This document shows positions 16,047 to 25,002 of a stretch of DNA of 64,000 nucleotides, in pieces. Position 1 is the first letter of the stretch, and each line of letters opens with the position of its first letter. The DNA comes from Lancefieldella parvula DSM 20469 (GTDB lineage: Bacteria > Actinomycetota > Coriobacteriia > Coriobacteriales > Atopobiaceae): contig NC_013203.1 in the NCBI RefSeq assembly GCF_000024225.1, positions 62,001 through 126,000 of the forward strand, read 5' to 3'. A model generated the notes under the pieces. The model was not told where the DNA came from, made no database searches, and was given only the letters and a program-made list of their open reading frames with translations. A program made the position numbers and the translations under genes.

Positions 16047-17924
16047 CTATAAAAGTGTAGAGGCACACAAGATAATCAGGAAGCTGATAGTTGAAATTCC
16101 CATGGAAATAAGGGTAAGGGTGAGTCCAGAAGTTTCCAGATTCTTTTGGTCACGATAACGAAGAACAGCAAGAAAAATTGGCGTAAGCAAAAAAGAGATG
16201 AGTGTTGAACCAGCAGCTGCAGCAAATATTTGCATAATAATATGATTCAATACAACGCCGTAATAGATTCCAAATGTTGAGTCATAAGAAGTCATAAGAA
16301 CTTGCAGCAGCGCATGGGCAACAGCACCTAGTAAACAGATTAAGCCGCTTACCAAAAGACCTAAAAGCAGGGAGCGGAATGCATAACCTAAAATAGAAGG
16401 AGAATCTTCGCTTCCTGGGTCATCCGATAGGAAGAAGTTTGTGACATAGTTGACGGTATTCTCGCTTATGTTAAGGGAAATTGGCATGGTTATAGTGCAA
16501 AGTGCTGCGCAGATACCATAAAGAGGATCGCCAAACCAGGCAGTTACGCTAAATGCCATCAATATGATAGCGGCAACCCAAAAAACAAGCCAGAGGTTGC
16601 GATGCAAGAACCAAATGAGATCGCGGCCGCGCTCACCATTGTCAGAATCTCTGCTGCCACCACCAGCAATTTGCAAGTCTTCAGCGTGCTCTTCTTCAAG
16701 AACATCAAGAGCGTCGTCAACGGTAACAATTCCTAATAGACGACCTTCGTCTGAAACAACGGGCATTGCAAGGAGATTATATTTTGCAATATTACGTGCA
16801 ACCTCTTCTTGGTCATCTTCTGGTGAAGCGGTAACTAGGTTTTTATTTGCAATATCTTCAAGGCGCGTCTCAGGATCAGAAACAATTAAACGATTGAGGG
16901 TGACTGTTCCTGATAGACGATTGTCTTCATCAGTAAGATAGAGGTAGCGGACTGTTTCAAAGTCTTCATCAAGATTACGAAGTTGTTCAAAAGCGTAGGC
17001 AACGTTTTGATTTTCTGGAACAGAAAGCGCCTCGGAGGTCATAATACGACCAGCAGTATCTTCACGATATCCAAGAAGCTGTCTAATAGCACGTTGTTCT
17101 TTAACGCCCATTAAACGCAAGAGTTTCTCGGCACGATCGTAACTGAGCTCAGAAACTAGTTCGGCTGCGTCGTCTGGATCCATCTCGGACAGGATACGGG
17201 ATGCTTCTTTTTCGTTCAAGCCGCCGATGAGCTCAACCGCCATAGCGTCGTCGTTGAACTCCGCCATTGCTCCGGCTCGTTGCTCGTCATCAAGCTGGGC
17301 AAACACCTGGCTACGTAGGCGAGAGTCCAGGCGCTCGATAATGTCAGCAACGTCAGCAGGGTGCAGCTCATCCAGGGTCTTGTGGGAAACGGAGAGCTTA
17401 ACGTTGGAGAGATCGCGCTCAACCAGATCCATATAACTCCACGCAATAATGCGCTCTTGCATAGGATGACCCATGGCGCGCGCAATACGCGTGACCAGGC
17501 GCTCAAGCTGGGGAGAAAGGCTGCGCAGCAGACCGCGTGCGCCAACCTCTGCACCCAGAAGACGCAGCTGCGTTGAACTAGTATCGGAAAGTTTGAGGTC
17601 ATTTACGCGAACGACGCGAATACCGCGTGTATCAACAATCTGCTTGTTGAGAATATCTCTGGCGAGAAGAACCTCGTTAGGCTGCAGATATGAGAAACGA
17701 ATCTCAGTTGAAGGTACTTTGAGCCTAATGACATCCTCATCGTACGTATCAACATACTTGCGCCAAGAAATCATCATTGGTGTACGGCCAGGACCCATAA
17801 AAGCAAGGGAAGTAATGCGAGGAAAAACTTCTCCGGTAGCAATTCCTAGGTCAGAGACAGAACCGATCTTCTCGCCTTCTGAATCTAGAACCGGATTACC
17901 CATTAACTGGGAAAGATAAATCAT
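16047..17924 (-). CDS. PRC-barrel / MgtE-N / CBS protein with atypical membrane domain
   Basis: A 625-residue protein. Order: two PRC-barrel-like regions (about 1-170), an MgtE N-terminal superhelical domain (about 180-285, with LHPADVADIIERL and MDPDDAAELVSEL), two CBS domains (about 290-415, with GRLLGIVTVDDALDVL), then five or so transmembrane helices. The membrane part lacks the GGNaGtQ pore motif of true MgtE Mg2+ channels. With the NRAMP-like gene directly downstream and coupled, it may act as a Mg2+ or nucleotide sensor for that transporter; this is inference. The start at ATG 17924 follows AAGGAGC and a long structured leader. Confidence 0.8.
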   Translation of the reverse strand: MIYLSQLMGNPVLDSEGEKIGSVSDLGIATGEVFPRITSLAFMGPGRTPMMISWRKYVDTYDEDVIRLKVPSTEIRFSYLQPNEVLLARDILNKQIVDTRGIRVVRVNDLKLSDTSSTQLRLLGAEVGARGLLRSLSPQLERLVTRIARAMGHPMQERIIAWSYMDLVERDLSNVKLSVSHKTLDELHPADVADIIERLDSRLRSQVFAQLDDEQRAGAMAEFNDDAMAVELIGGLNEKEASRILSEMDPDDAAELVSELSYDRAEKLLRLMGVKEQRAIRQLLGYREDTAGRIMTSEALSVPENQNVAYAFEQLRNLDEDFETVRYLYLTDEDNRLSGTVTLNRLIVSDPETRLEDIANKNLVTASPEDDQEEVARNIAKYNLLAMPVVSDEGRLLGIVTVDDALDVLEEEHAEDLQIAGGGSRDSDNGERGRDLIWFLHRNLWLVFWVAAIILMAFSVTAWFGDPLYGICAALCTITMPISLNISENTVNYVTNFFLSDDPGSEDSPSILGYAFRSLLLGLLVSGLICLLGAVAHALLQVLMTSYDSTFGIYYGVVLNHIIMQIFAAAAGSTLISFLLTPIFLAVLRYRDQKNLETSGLTLTLISMGISTISFLIILCASTLL

Positions 17925-17934
17925 GTGTGCTCCT

Positions 17935-18131
17935 TACATGCGTCCGAAGACTCAAACGTGGCTCTGTGCGAGAAACTCCGCGTAGTTTGCCACGGGACTG
18001 CATTGCGATTTCACCCCTCACGGTGCAAATCGGCACACCGCAAGAGGTCAGCGACTGTGAGGTCGAGGTTTCATGCTGACCTTTCTCTTCATCCAATAGG
18101 ACGTGAATTGTGCTTGCGAAGACAATTCACA
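17935..18131 (-). promoter_or_regulatory. Structured leader upstream of the MgtE-like/NRAMP operon
   Basis: Between the operon start and about 18180 several hairpins line up: 18103-18130 (GTGAATTGT/ACAATTCAC with an inner CTT/AAG), 18046-18081 (GGTCAGC/GCTGACC) and 18016-18047 (CCTC, CGGTG / CACACCG, GAGG). Such density before a metal transport operon suggests a cis-acting sensor RNA. I do not recognise the M-box or yybP-ykoY consensus, so the class is open. Confidence 0.45.
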
Positions 18132-18310
18132 GATGTAGTTATTTTAACGATTTTCTTGCGAGACTGTAAAGACTCTTCACATAATCTAGCTGCTCTGATT
18201 TAGGCTGCAGCTGGCTTGTGGGCAACGTGCGAGTGGCGCGCAAGCAACGTGTGACCAGCGCGCAAGTGGCGCACGACCAGCTTAGTTCACGAGATAGCGC
18301 TACACACAAA

Positions 18311-18348
18311 AAAGCTCGATACCTGCAGGAACGCAGATACCGAGCTGT
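18311..18348 (-). terminator. Intrinsic terminator after lemA
   Basis: Read on the minus strand, AGCTCGGTATCTGC pairs with GCAGGTATCGAGCT and six T follow. Next to it, 18212-18290 is GC-rich low complexity (repeats of GCGCAAG, GTGGCGC). Confidence 0.9.
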
Positions 18349-18377
18349 GCTGGTACAAAGTGTAAACGAAACAGCTC

Positions 18378-18923
18378 TTAGAACTGTACGTTTGGTGCCT
18401 GACGAGTGGACTCGTCGGTAACCTGGAAGCTTGTACGTGGGGAACGTCCACCAGCAAGAAGGTTGTTTGGGAAGACAGCGATGATGTTGTTGTAGTTCAT
18501 GACAACATCGTTGTAGCTCAAGCGGGCGTAGCTGAGGCGGTTCTCGGTGTCAGCAAGTTCTGACTGAAGCTCCAGGAAGTTCTCGTTGGCCTTGAGCTCT
18601 GGGTAGTTTTCAACAACAGCAAACAGGTTGGTCAGAGCGTTGGAAAGAGTGCCGGAAGCCTGCATCTTCTCTTCAGGAGTGCGAGCATTTGCGACTGCGG
18701 CACGAGCAGAAGTAACTGCCTCAAAAGTCTTAGACTCGTGAGCTGCGTAACCCTTAACGGTGTTGACTAGGTTAGGAATCAGATCGTTACGGCGCTGAAG
18801 CTGCGTATCGATAGCTGCCCAAGCGTTGTCACACTTGTTACTAGCGCGGATGATGTTGTTGTGAATGCTAATGGCCCAGAAAACCAAAAGGACAATAACT
18901 ACAACTGCGGCAATAATTATCAT
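18378..18923 (-). CDS. lemA: LemA family protein
   Basis: A 181-residue protein with an N-terminal membrane helix (residues about 1-20), then the LemA coiled helices. These include WAAIDTQLQRRNDLIPNLV, ARAAVANARTPEEKMQA, ENYPELKANENFLELQ and the end-motif NNIIAVFPNNLLAG. LemA proteins have most of the chain outside or in the periphery of the membrane; their role is not settled. The start is ATG 18923 after GAAAGGA; a TTG 15 bases upstream lies inside the ribosome site. It has no htpX or TPM-domain neighbour here, unlike many lemA loci. Confidence 0.9.
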   Translation of the reverse strand: MIIIAAVVVIVLLVFWAISIHNNIIRASNKCDNAWAAIDTQLQRRNDLIPNLVNTVKGYAAHESKTFEAVTSARAAVANARTPEEKMQASGTLSNALTNLFAVVENYPELKANENFLELQSELADTENRLSYARLSYNDVVMNYNNIIAVFPNNLLAGGRSPRTSFQVTDESTRQAPNVQF

Positions 18924-19197
18924 GCTAAATCCTTTCAATCACTGACAATCCTGTGTCAGTCATCCATTTGGACAGGTTAATTATACCCAAAAGTAAAAAT
19001 CTAAGGCGTTATTGATTAAAGCTTTTAACTTGATGGACGTCTTTTGATGAATGGAATGCTCGCCTGCACACTGGCGAGAAGAACGTTGAGCTAGAAATGA
19101 CGTGAAATGGAATGGAAGCTCTAAAAAACGCCGTAGTAAAACTGAGAGAAAAATGGAAATAAAACAGAAGTAAAACGCGAAGTTGAGGACCGCCAAA

Positions 19198-19290
<93 letters not shown>

Positions 19291-19480
19291 AAAGCGGTAA
19301 TATCCTACCGCATAATTCAGTTTTTTGCGAGTAGGGGATTTAGTAAGTTAGGTTTTGCTTCATAATTGAGAGCAGAAAAATAAGCGTCAGATTCCCGAAG
19401 ACTTTGTGTCAGAATCGCAAAAGATTTGCGTCAGATTTCTGACTGATTTGCAACAACAATCGGACAAATAAGGAGTAGCT

Positions 19481-19981
19481 ATGAGTGATGAAGAGCAAGA
19501 GCCTTTAACTCCACAAGCTGCTCTTGATCAGAAGTATATGAAACTTGCTCTTGAACAGGCAGAACTCGCAGCTCAGATAGGAGAAGTGCCTATCGGAGCA
19601 GTTGTGGTTTGTGGTGGGGAAGTTGTTGCCGTTGCACATAATCGCCGTGAGATTGATAACGATCCTTCTGCGCACGCTGAGTTTCTCGCCATGCAGAAGG
19701 CTTCAAAGAAGCTTGGTCGTTGGAGACTTTCGGGCTGTACGGTGTATGTAACGCTGGAACCTTGTTTGATGTGCGCGGGTTTGATGGTCAACGCTCGTAT
19801 TGACCGCTGCGTGTTTGGCGCGTTTGATCCCAAAGGTGGCGCAACAGGCACGTTATTTGACGTGAGCAGTGATTCAAGACTCAATCACGAGTTTGCGGTT
19901 TTGGGAGGAGTGCTAGCAGAAGAAGCATCTGCACAGCTCAAAGCCTTCTTTAAAGAGCGTCGACAGATAAATAAGCTGTAG
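19481..19981 (+). CDS. tadA: tRNA-specific adenosine deaminase
   Basis: A 166-residue zinc deaminase that converts A34 to inosine in tRNA-Arg(ACG). The catalytic H65-A-E67 and the zinc cysteines in PCLMCAG (C95, C98) are present, as is the family segment DPKGGATGTLFDV. The start at ATG 19481 follows AAGGAGTAG. It ends three bases before the convergent methyltransferase gene. Confidence 0.93.
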   Translation: MSDEEQEPLTPQAALDQKYMKLALEQAELAAQIGEVPIGAVVVCGGEVVAVAHNRREIDNDPSAHAEFLAMQKASKKLGRWRLSGCTVYVTLEPCLMCAGLMVNARIDRCVFGAFDPKGGATGTLFDVSSDSRLNHEFAVLGGVLAEEASAQLKAFFKERRQINKL

Positions 19982-19983
19982 TT

Positions 19984-21303
19984 TTAAATCACCTGGAAAA
20001 TGAAGAAATCAAGATAGTGACTCTCAGGAACACCCCAAAGAATTGGGTGGTCAGGAGCTTGCTGTCGCTCTTCAATTTGTTTGAGCTGCACGTTGGTATG
20101 GTGTGCTGCCTCGGCAATTGCCTGGGCGAGAAGATCTCTAGTCATGAAGTGAGAGCATGAACAAGTTGCTAGGTAGCCGCCTCGAGGTAGCAGCTTCATA
20201 GCTGTTGCATTGATTTCTTTATAGCCACGCATGGCGCTGCGGACTTTGTCGCGCGTTTTGGTGAATGCAGGCGGATCCAAAATGATAAGGTCAAATGGAC
20301 CTCCCTCAGCTTTGAGCTGGGTACGGTCGCGAGCCAGTTCTGGCAGGTATTCAAGAACGTTTGCACAGGTAAAGTCTATGCGGTCTGCCAAGCCGTTGAG
20401 CTCCGCATTTTGGCGTGCAAGGTCAATGGCGGTTTGGCTGACATCTACGCAGCGGACAAAATCTGCTCCTCCTGCTGTAGCGTTTAGACCAAACGGACCA
20501 ACGTGACAGAAGCAATCCAGTACACGATGACCTTGCGCAAGTTGACGAACTGCTCGGCGGTTGTATTTTTGATCTAAGAAAAAGCCGGTTTTCTGGCTGT
20601 TCTCTAGGTCAAGGTTGAATTTGAGTCCATTTTCGGTTGCAAGAACGTGAGTTGAAGGCGAGGTAAGGGAACTTTCTGCAATCAAGCCATTCTCGTCAGG
20701 AGAGGTACCTGTCCACCAGCCCTTATATTGCGGAAGTCCCTCTTTAAGGCGTGAAGGAGAGTCATTTCTTTCGTAGATGCCATCAATTACCTGGCCGTCT
20801 GAAGATAAAACCTCAAGCAGCAGAGGATAGATAACGTTGCGCAGACGCTCCATGCCAACGGTTCCTACCTGCGCAACAAGTACATTCTCGTAGCGGTCAA
20901 CGATTAAGCCAGGAAAACCATCGGCCTCAGAGAAGATAACGCGGCAGCAATTGGTATCGGACTCAGTACCTGGTAGAGCGCGGTTTCCCATAATGGTTTT
21001 TCGGTGCTTCCACGCCCAGCTAATTTTTCGGCTCCAAAACGCTTCGTTGAGTCTATCGTTGGCGTTTCTTGTCACAATTCTGACGCGAATCTTGCTCATT
21101 TCTGACAGAAGACCGGTTCCCTGGTAGGTGCCGTTCTCCTCAAAGACATCAACAATGCAACCATTTTGTGCATGCTCGCCACTTTCTGGAGACGGCTCTA
21201 CACGGATAACCTCACCCTCAAAGACCCAAGGATGCCCGCCCGCAAGTGCGCGAGCTGCTTTCTTGGTGACAATAACCTGAGGATAAGGGCGAAGTTGCTT
21301 CAT
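19984..21303 (-). CDS. Class I rRNA large-subunit methyltransferase, RlmI-like
   Basis: A 439-residue protein with an N-terminal PUA domain (about 1-80, LAGGHPWVFEGEV), an EEHEE-like central part and a C-terminal Rossmann methyltransferase. The motifs include NSQKTGFFLDQKYNRR, VLDCFCHVGPFGLNA (SAM loop), ILDPPAFTKTRDKV (DPPxF) and GGYLATCSCSHFM with the late cysteines. This is the pattern of m5C1962 23S methyltransferases (RlmI/YwbD group). The start is ATG 21303; an upstream extension to 21360 lacks family similarity. Confidence 0.88.
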   Translation of the reverse strand: MKQLRPYPQVIVTKKAARALAGGHPWVFEGEVIRVEPSPESGEHAQNGCIVDVFEENGTYQGTGLLSEMSKIRVRIVTRNANDRLNEAFWSRKISWAWKHRKTIMGNRALPGTESDTNCCRVIFSEADGFPGLIVDRYENVLVAQVGTVGMERLRNVIYPLLLEVLSSDGQVIDGIYERNDSPSRLKEGLPQYKGWWTGTSPDENGLIAESSLTSPSTHVLATENGLKFNLDLENSQKTGFFLDQKYNRRAVRQLAQGHRVLDCFCHVGPFGLNATAGGADFVRCVDVSQTAIDLARQNAELNGLADRIDFTCANVLEYLPELARDRTQLKAEGGPFDLIILDPPAFTKTRDKVRSAMRGYKEINATAMKLLPRGGYLATCSCSHFMTRDLLAQAIAEAAHHTNVQLKQIEERQQAPDHPILWGVPESHYLDFFIFQVI

Positions 21304-21387
21304 GATGTTCTTTCTCGTAAGAAAAATGTAAAAAATAAAGTGCCGGGCACATAAACGCACTCGGTATTGATGAGCTGTAGGAATACG

Positions 21388-21768
21388 TTACAAAAACAGC
21401 AGGATGAGTGCAATAAGAGGGAGGGTTCCTTGTTTGATGGCGGCGCTGCGTTTATCTGGCGAAGAGAAGAACAGCAATGCTGCTGCGCTGAACATTGAAA
21501 GAACGCCAAAGATTGCAAGAGGTTTACCTATGACGTTGCCAAAAAACATGAAACAGACGCCAAAAAGTGTCTCTATAGCAAGCATAAGGTTGTAGAATCC
21601 CTGATTAAAGGCCATTTCTTTGGTATTATTGGCTTCTTCTTTTGTCATGCCAAAAGTTGAACGAGCTTTTTCTGAGGTCCAAGCAATAGACTCCATATAG
21701 AAAATGAAGACGTGTAGAAGACCGGCTAAGATAGCAGCAATAGCACCAACGGTTGACAAAATAGACAT
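21388..21768 (-). CDS. DUF1304 family membrane protein
   Basis: A 126-residue protein with four predicted membrane helices. It carries the family pattern LAGLLHVFIFYMESIAW near the N-terminus followed by NQGFYNLMLA. DUF1304 proteins are small inner-membrane proteins of unknown function. It lies between two minus-strand genes and the start follows AAGGAGTTGCC. Confidence 0.85.
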   Translation of the reverse strand: MSILSTVGAIAAILAGLLHVFIFYMESIAWTSEKARSTFGMTKEEANNTKEMAFNQGFYNLMLAIETLFGVCFMFFGNVIGKPLAIFGVLSMFSAAALLFFSSPDKRSAAIKQGTLPLIALILLFL

Positions 21769-21809
21769 GGCAACTCCTTACTAAGCGTTTGGTTAAGGTA
21801 CCTTAACAC

Positions 21810-23162
21810 TTATGTGTGGCGTCCATATCTTCCGCTAAAACCAAAGTTTCTTCCGCGTGCTCTTGAGCCAGAAAACATGGAACGAGTAGTTTTGGAAGTA
21901 GAACGAGACGCCTGCAAAATAATACGTCCTGTTTCATACCCAAAGCCAGGTAGATCCCATGCAGGAACTAACGCTTTTGTGAAGTACTCAATCTCTCTAA
22001 GCGGCGTAACCTCGTCTGGTCCCATGAACGTATAGGCCTGACCTGTGGCTCCGGCACGGCCCGTTCGGCCAATGCGGTGAACGTAATCCTCGGGGTCAAG
22101 AGGTACGTCAAAGTTAATGACGACGTCAATGCCCTGGATATCAATGCCGCGGCTCATGACGTCGGTTGCAACAAGAATTTGAATAGAGGCGCTGCGGAAT
22201 CGATCTAAAGCTTTTGCGCGAGCTTTTTGCGGACGGTCCGCATGCATAACATCAACTTTCAGACCTGCAGCTTTGAGGTTTTTATAAATGCTATCAACGC
22301 GCGACTTTGTCCTGCAAAAGACCAAAACGCGCTCTGGCGCAGGATCAAACGAGTCGATAAGTGCCTTCAAGAGCTGCGGTTTTTGTCCCTGGGTAACTGA
22401 GCACAAATGTTGCTCGATTGTTGCTGCAGTTTGTCCGGTTCTTGCAATCTCGATACGCTCTGGGTCTTTGAGCAGCGCATCTATGGTTGACGTAATTGAC
22501 GCGGGGAGCGTTGCCGAGAAGAGCAACGTTTGATGTGCCTTGGGAAGCTGTTCCATAATGCGGTGCACGCTTGGCCAAAAGCCCATGTCAAGCATACGGT
22601 CTGCTTCATCGAGTACCAGCACCTGGATGTCCTCTAGGCTTGTATGCTTCTTGTCGAGAAGATCAATCAAACGGCCGGGTGTTGCCACCAGCACGTCGCA
22701 ACCTTTTTGCAGCGCGGCTATCTGGTGTTTGTAGTGAGCGCCACCTGTGACAATGACGGCTTGCTGACCAGTGGATGCGCAAACGCTTTTGGCAACGTTG
22801 TCAATTTGGGCTGCAAGTTCTCTCGTCGGTGTAACGATGAGCGCACGAGGATACGCGTTGCGTTTGCCGGTGCCGCGTTTGGCGTTGCGCTCGGCGACTG
22901 CGTTGCGCTCGGCGGCTGCATTGCGTTTGCCGTCAGGTTTCTCGGCTTTGTCGTGTTTCTCGACAGCAATACGCTGCAGCGTAGGCAACATAAACGCTGC
23001 AGTTTTGCCCGTTCCTGTTTGAGCAGATGCAACAACATCCTTACCCGCCAGGACAGCAGGAATTGCTGCAGTTTGAACGGGAGTGGGCACGCTAAACCCA
23101 AGCGTTGTAACGCCCGCTAAAATTTGCTCGTTTAGCCCGAGCTCGGCAAAAGTTATTTCCAT
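21810..23162 (-). CDS. DEAD-box RNA helicase with an Arg/Asn/Ala-rich insertion
   Basis: A 450-residue RhlE-like ATP-dependent RNA helicase. Motifs in order: Q motif (GFSVPTPVQTAAIP), I (AQTGTGKT), Ia (PTRELAAQ), II (DEAD), III (SAT), IV-V (VATDVMSRGID), VI (HRIGRTGRAG). Between I and Ia is an unusual insertion of about 25 residues made of repeated ERNA/KRNA units, absent from typical family members. The C-terminal tail is basic and glycine-rich (RGRNFGFSGR), suited to RNA binding. ATG 23162 has no ribosome site but sits 7 nt after a TATACT hexamer, so the message may be leaderless. Divergent from metA. Confidence 0.9.
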   Translation of the reverse strand: MEITFAELGLNEQILAGVTTLGFSVPTPVQTAAIPAVLAGKDVVASAQTGTGKTAAFMLPTLQRIAVEKHDKAEKPDGKRNAAAERNAVAERNAKRGTGKRNAYPRALIVTPTRELAAQIDNVAKSVCASTGQQAVIVTGGAHYKHQIAALQKGCDVLVATPGRLIDLLDKKHTSLEDIQVLVLDEADRMLDMGFWPSVHRIMEQLPKAHQTLLFSATLPASITSTIDALLKDPERIEIARTGQTAATIEQHLCSVTQGQKPQLLKALIDSFDPAPERVLVFCRTKSRVDSIYKNLKAAGLKVDVMHADRPQKARAKALDRFRSASIQILVATDVMSRGIDIQGIDVVINFDVPLDPEDYVHRIGRTGRAGATGQAYTFMGPDEVTPLREIEYFTKALVPAWDLPGFGYETGRIILQASRSTSKTTRSMFSGSRARGRNFGFSGRYGRHT

Positions 23163-23169
23163 ACAAACA

Positions 23170-23177
23170 AGTATACT
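23170..23177. promoter_or_regulatory. Palindromic AGTATACT, putative shared -10 of divergent promoters
   Basis: The palindrome gives TATACT on both strands. Towards the helicase it lies 7 nt before the ATG (leaderless geometry); towards metA it leaves about 25 nt of leader holding AAAGGA. No clear -35 is seen on either side. Confidence 0.45.
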
Positions 23178-23208
23178 TATGTGCAACGATTAGCTAAAGG
23201 AAGTTACC

Positions 23209-24192
23209 ATGCCAATTAATATTCCAGATGGTTTACCAGCTAAGAAGACACTGCAAGAAGAGCGCATTTTTGCGCTTGAGGAGGAAGTTGCAGAACACCA
23301 GGAGATTCGCCCGCTTCGCCTGGCAATTTTGAATTTAATGCCTAAGAAAATTCAGACTGAGACACAAATTCTCCGCCTGATTTCAAAGTCTCCTATTCAG
23401 GTGACGTGTGACTTTATGCGTATCTCTTCGCATGAATCTAAAAATACTTCCGCCGACCATTTGGTTACGTTTTATTCAACTTTTGATGACTTCAAAGATA
23501 AAAATTACGACGGTTTGATTATTACAGGTGCTCCTATTGAGGACCTCAAATACGAAGACGTAGACTACTGGGATGAATTTTGTCGCATTGTTGACTGGTC
23601 TCAGGAACATGTCTTTTCCACCATGTATCTGTGCTGGGGCGCACTAGCTGGCCTGTACTACTTGCACGACATCCCAAAGAAGATACTAGGAGCTAAGCTC
23701 TTTGGTATTTTTCCGCAGCGTTTATGCGACGAGTATTGCTTTCTTACCAATGGATTTGACGAGGTACATTACATGCCGCATTCTCGTCATGCCGCGATTG
23801 AGACATCAGCTCTAGTAAATCATCCCGAGCTTGCTGTGCTTTCTGAGGGATTTACCAGTGGCCCTGCGCTTCTCGTTACTAGAGATTTCCATGAGATTTT
23901 TGTAACCGGTCATTTTGAATATGACCGTGACACTCTTGCAGAAGAGTATTGGCGTGACTTCCACAAAGGCCTGCCTATTCGTTTGCCAGAGAATTATTTT
24001 CCTGACAACGATCCAGAAAAGCAGCCGCTGTTCACCTGGCGTGCTCATGCTAATTTGCTGTATCGCAACTGGATTAACTGGGTGTATCAGATGACGCCGT
24101 ACAATACAAATAAGATACCTGCGGCTATTACAGATCTTCATCAGCGTGTTGTCGAGGCCGATCCTGATGCAAGGATGACCGGTAGGTTCTAG
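23209..24192 (+). CDS. metA: Homoserine O-acetyltransferase, MetA type
   Basis: A 327-residue MetA-family enzyme of methionine synthesis. The catalytic Cys142 is in LCWGALAGLY, with His235 and Glu237 in GHFEYDRDTL. Residue 111, which sets acyl-CoA choice in this family (Glu for acetyl, Gly for succinyl, from published work on Bacillus and E. coli MetA), is Glu here in GAPIEDL, so acetyl-CoA is predicted. The start at ATG 23209 has AAAGGAAG. The leader is too short for a SAM riboswitch. Confidence 0.93.
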   Translation: MPINIPDGLPAKKTLQEERIFALEEEVAEHQEIRPLRLAILNLMPKKIQTETQILRLISKSPIQVTCDFMRISSHESKNTSADHLVTFYSTFDDFKDKNYDGLIITGAPIEDLKYEDVDYWDEFCRIVDWSQEHVFSTMYLCWGALAGLYYLHDIPKKILGAKLFGIFPQRLCDEYCFLTNGFDEVHYMPHSRHAAIETSALVNHPELAVLSEGFTSGPALLVTRDFHEIFVTGHFEYDRDTLAEEYWRDFHKGLPIRLPENYFPDNDPEKQPLFTWRAHANLLYRNWINWVYQMTPYNTNKIPAAITDLHQRVVEADPDARMTGRF

Positions 24193-24321
24193 GTAGGCAT
24201 TTACACGGTGACCGAATTGCTAACGCTTGTAACTGGTTAGACGCCATCAATACAATAAAATAATTGATTGATACACGCGTATGAAGCTACGTGTAGAAAC
24301 ACGTATAGAGAGGATACGTTG

Positions 24322-24882
24322 ATGAAGGTTGTAATTGCATCAGATATTCACGGTGCTGCTGACTATTGCGAGAAGCTCATGCAGGTTATAGAGGAGGAGC
24401 AACCAAAGTATGTTTTGCTTCTTGGAGACCTGCTTTATCACGGACCTCGTAACGATCTTCCTGCAAATTATGCACCAAAGCGTGTCATTGAAATGCTGAA
24501 TAGTATTTCCGATAAGGTCATTGCTGTTCGCGGAAATTGCGAGGCAGAGGTTGACCAGATGGTTCTCGATTTTCCGTGCATGGCTGATTACAACATCTTG
24601 TTTGACAAGGATCCAAAGACTGGCAAGCAGTTCACTATCTTCTTTACTCACGGTCATGTCTTTGGTCCTGGTATTCACAACAGCGTTGATAAGTGGCCTC
24701 AGATGCCAAGCCTTGACGCGTTTGTGTACGGTCACACGCATAGAAAAGTTAACATGCAGAGCGCCGATCATCCAGAGGTCACCGTGTTCAACCCAGGCTC
24801 CGTGGGCATTCCAAAAGACGGCACCCATAGCTGCGGAATCTATGAGGATGGTAAGTTTAGGCACGTAATTCTTGGCGAGTAG
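24322..24882 (+). CDS. YfcE/MJ0936-type metallophosphodiesterase
   Basis: A 186-residue calcineurin-like phosphoesterase. Metal-binding motifs are SDIHG (residues about 7-11), LLGDLLYHG, RGNCEAE, THGH and YGHTHR, with the closing NPGSVGIPKDG. The family hydrolyses phosphodiesters or phosphomonoesters with Mn2+; the natural substrate is often unknown. ATG 24322 follows AGAGAGGATACG; 18 upstream in-frame codons lack family similarity. Confidence 0.88.
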   Translation: MKVVIASDIHGAADYCEKLMQVIEEEQPKYVLLLGDLLYHGPRNDLPANYAPKRVIEMLNSISDKVIAVRGNCEAEVDQMVLDFPCMADYNILFDKDPKTGKQFTIFFTHGHVFGPGIHNSVDKWPQMPSLDAFVYGHTHRKVNMQSADHPEVTVFNPGSVGIPKDGTHSCGIYEDGKFRHVILGE

Positions 24883-24946
24883 TTATTGAGCAAATCGCGC
24901 TCATCCGCACATCGTGCGTCATAAGCCGTTTACCTGCGTACGTAAA

Positions 24947-24984
24947 AAGGCGAGAAGATCAATCGGTCTTCTCGCCTTATTTTG
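24947..24984 (+). terminator. Terminator from an inverted GGCGAGAA pair
   Basis: AAGGCGAGAAGA pairs with TCTTCTCGCCTT around TCAATCGG, then TATTTTG. It lies between the phosphodiesterase gene and the convergent GntR gene and may serve both. Confidence 0.85.
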
Positions 24985-25002
24985 TAGCACTATACGAGTC
25001 GG

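Noticed and set aside
23187-23208. SAM riboswitch before metA.
   Set aside because: The gap to the divergent helicase gene is 46 bp in total, too short for any SAM riboswitch.
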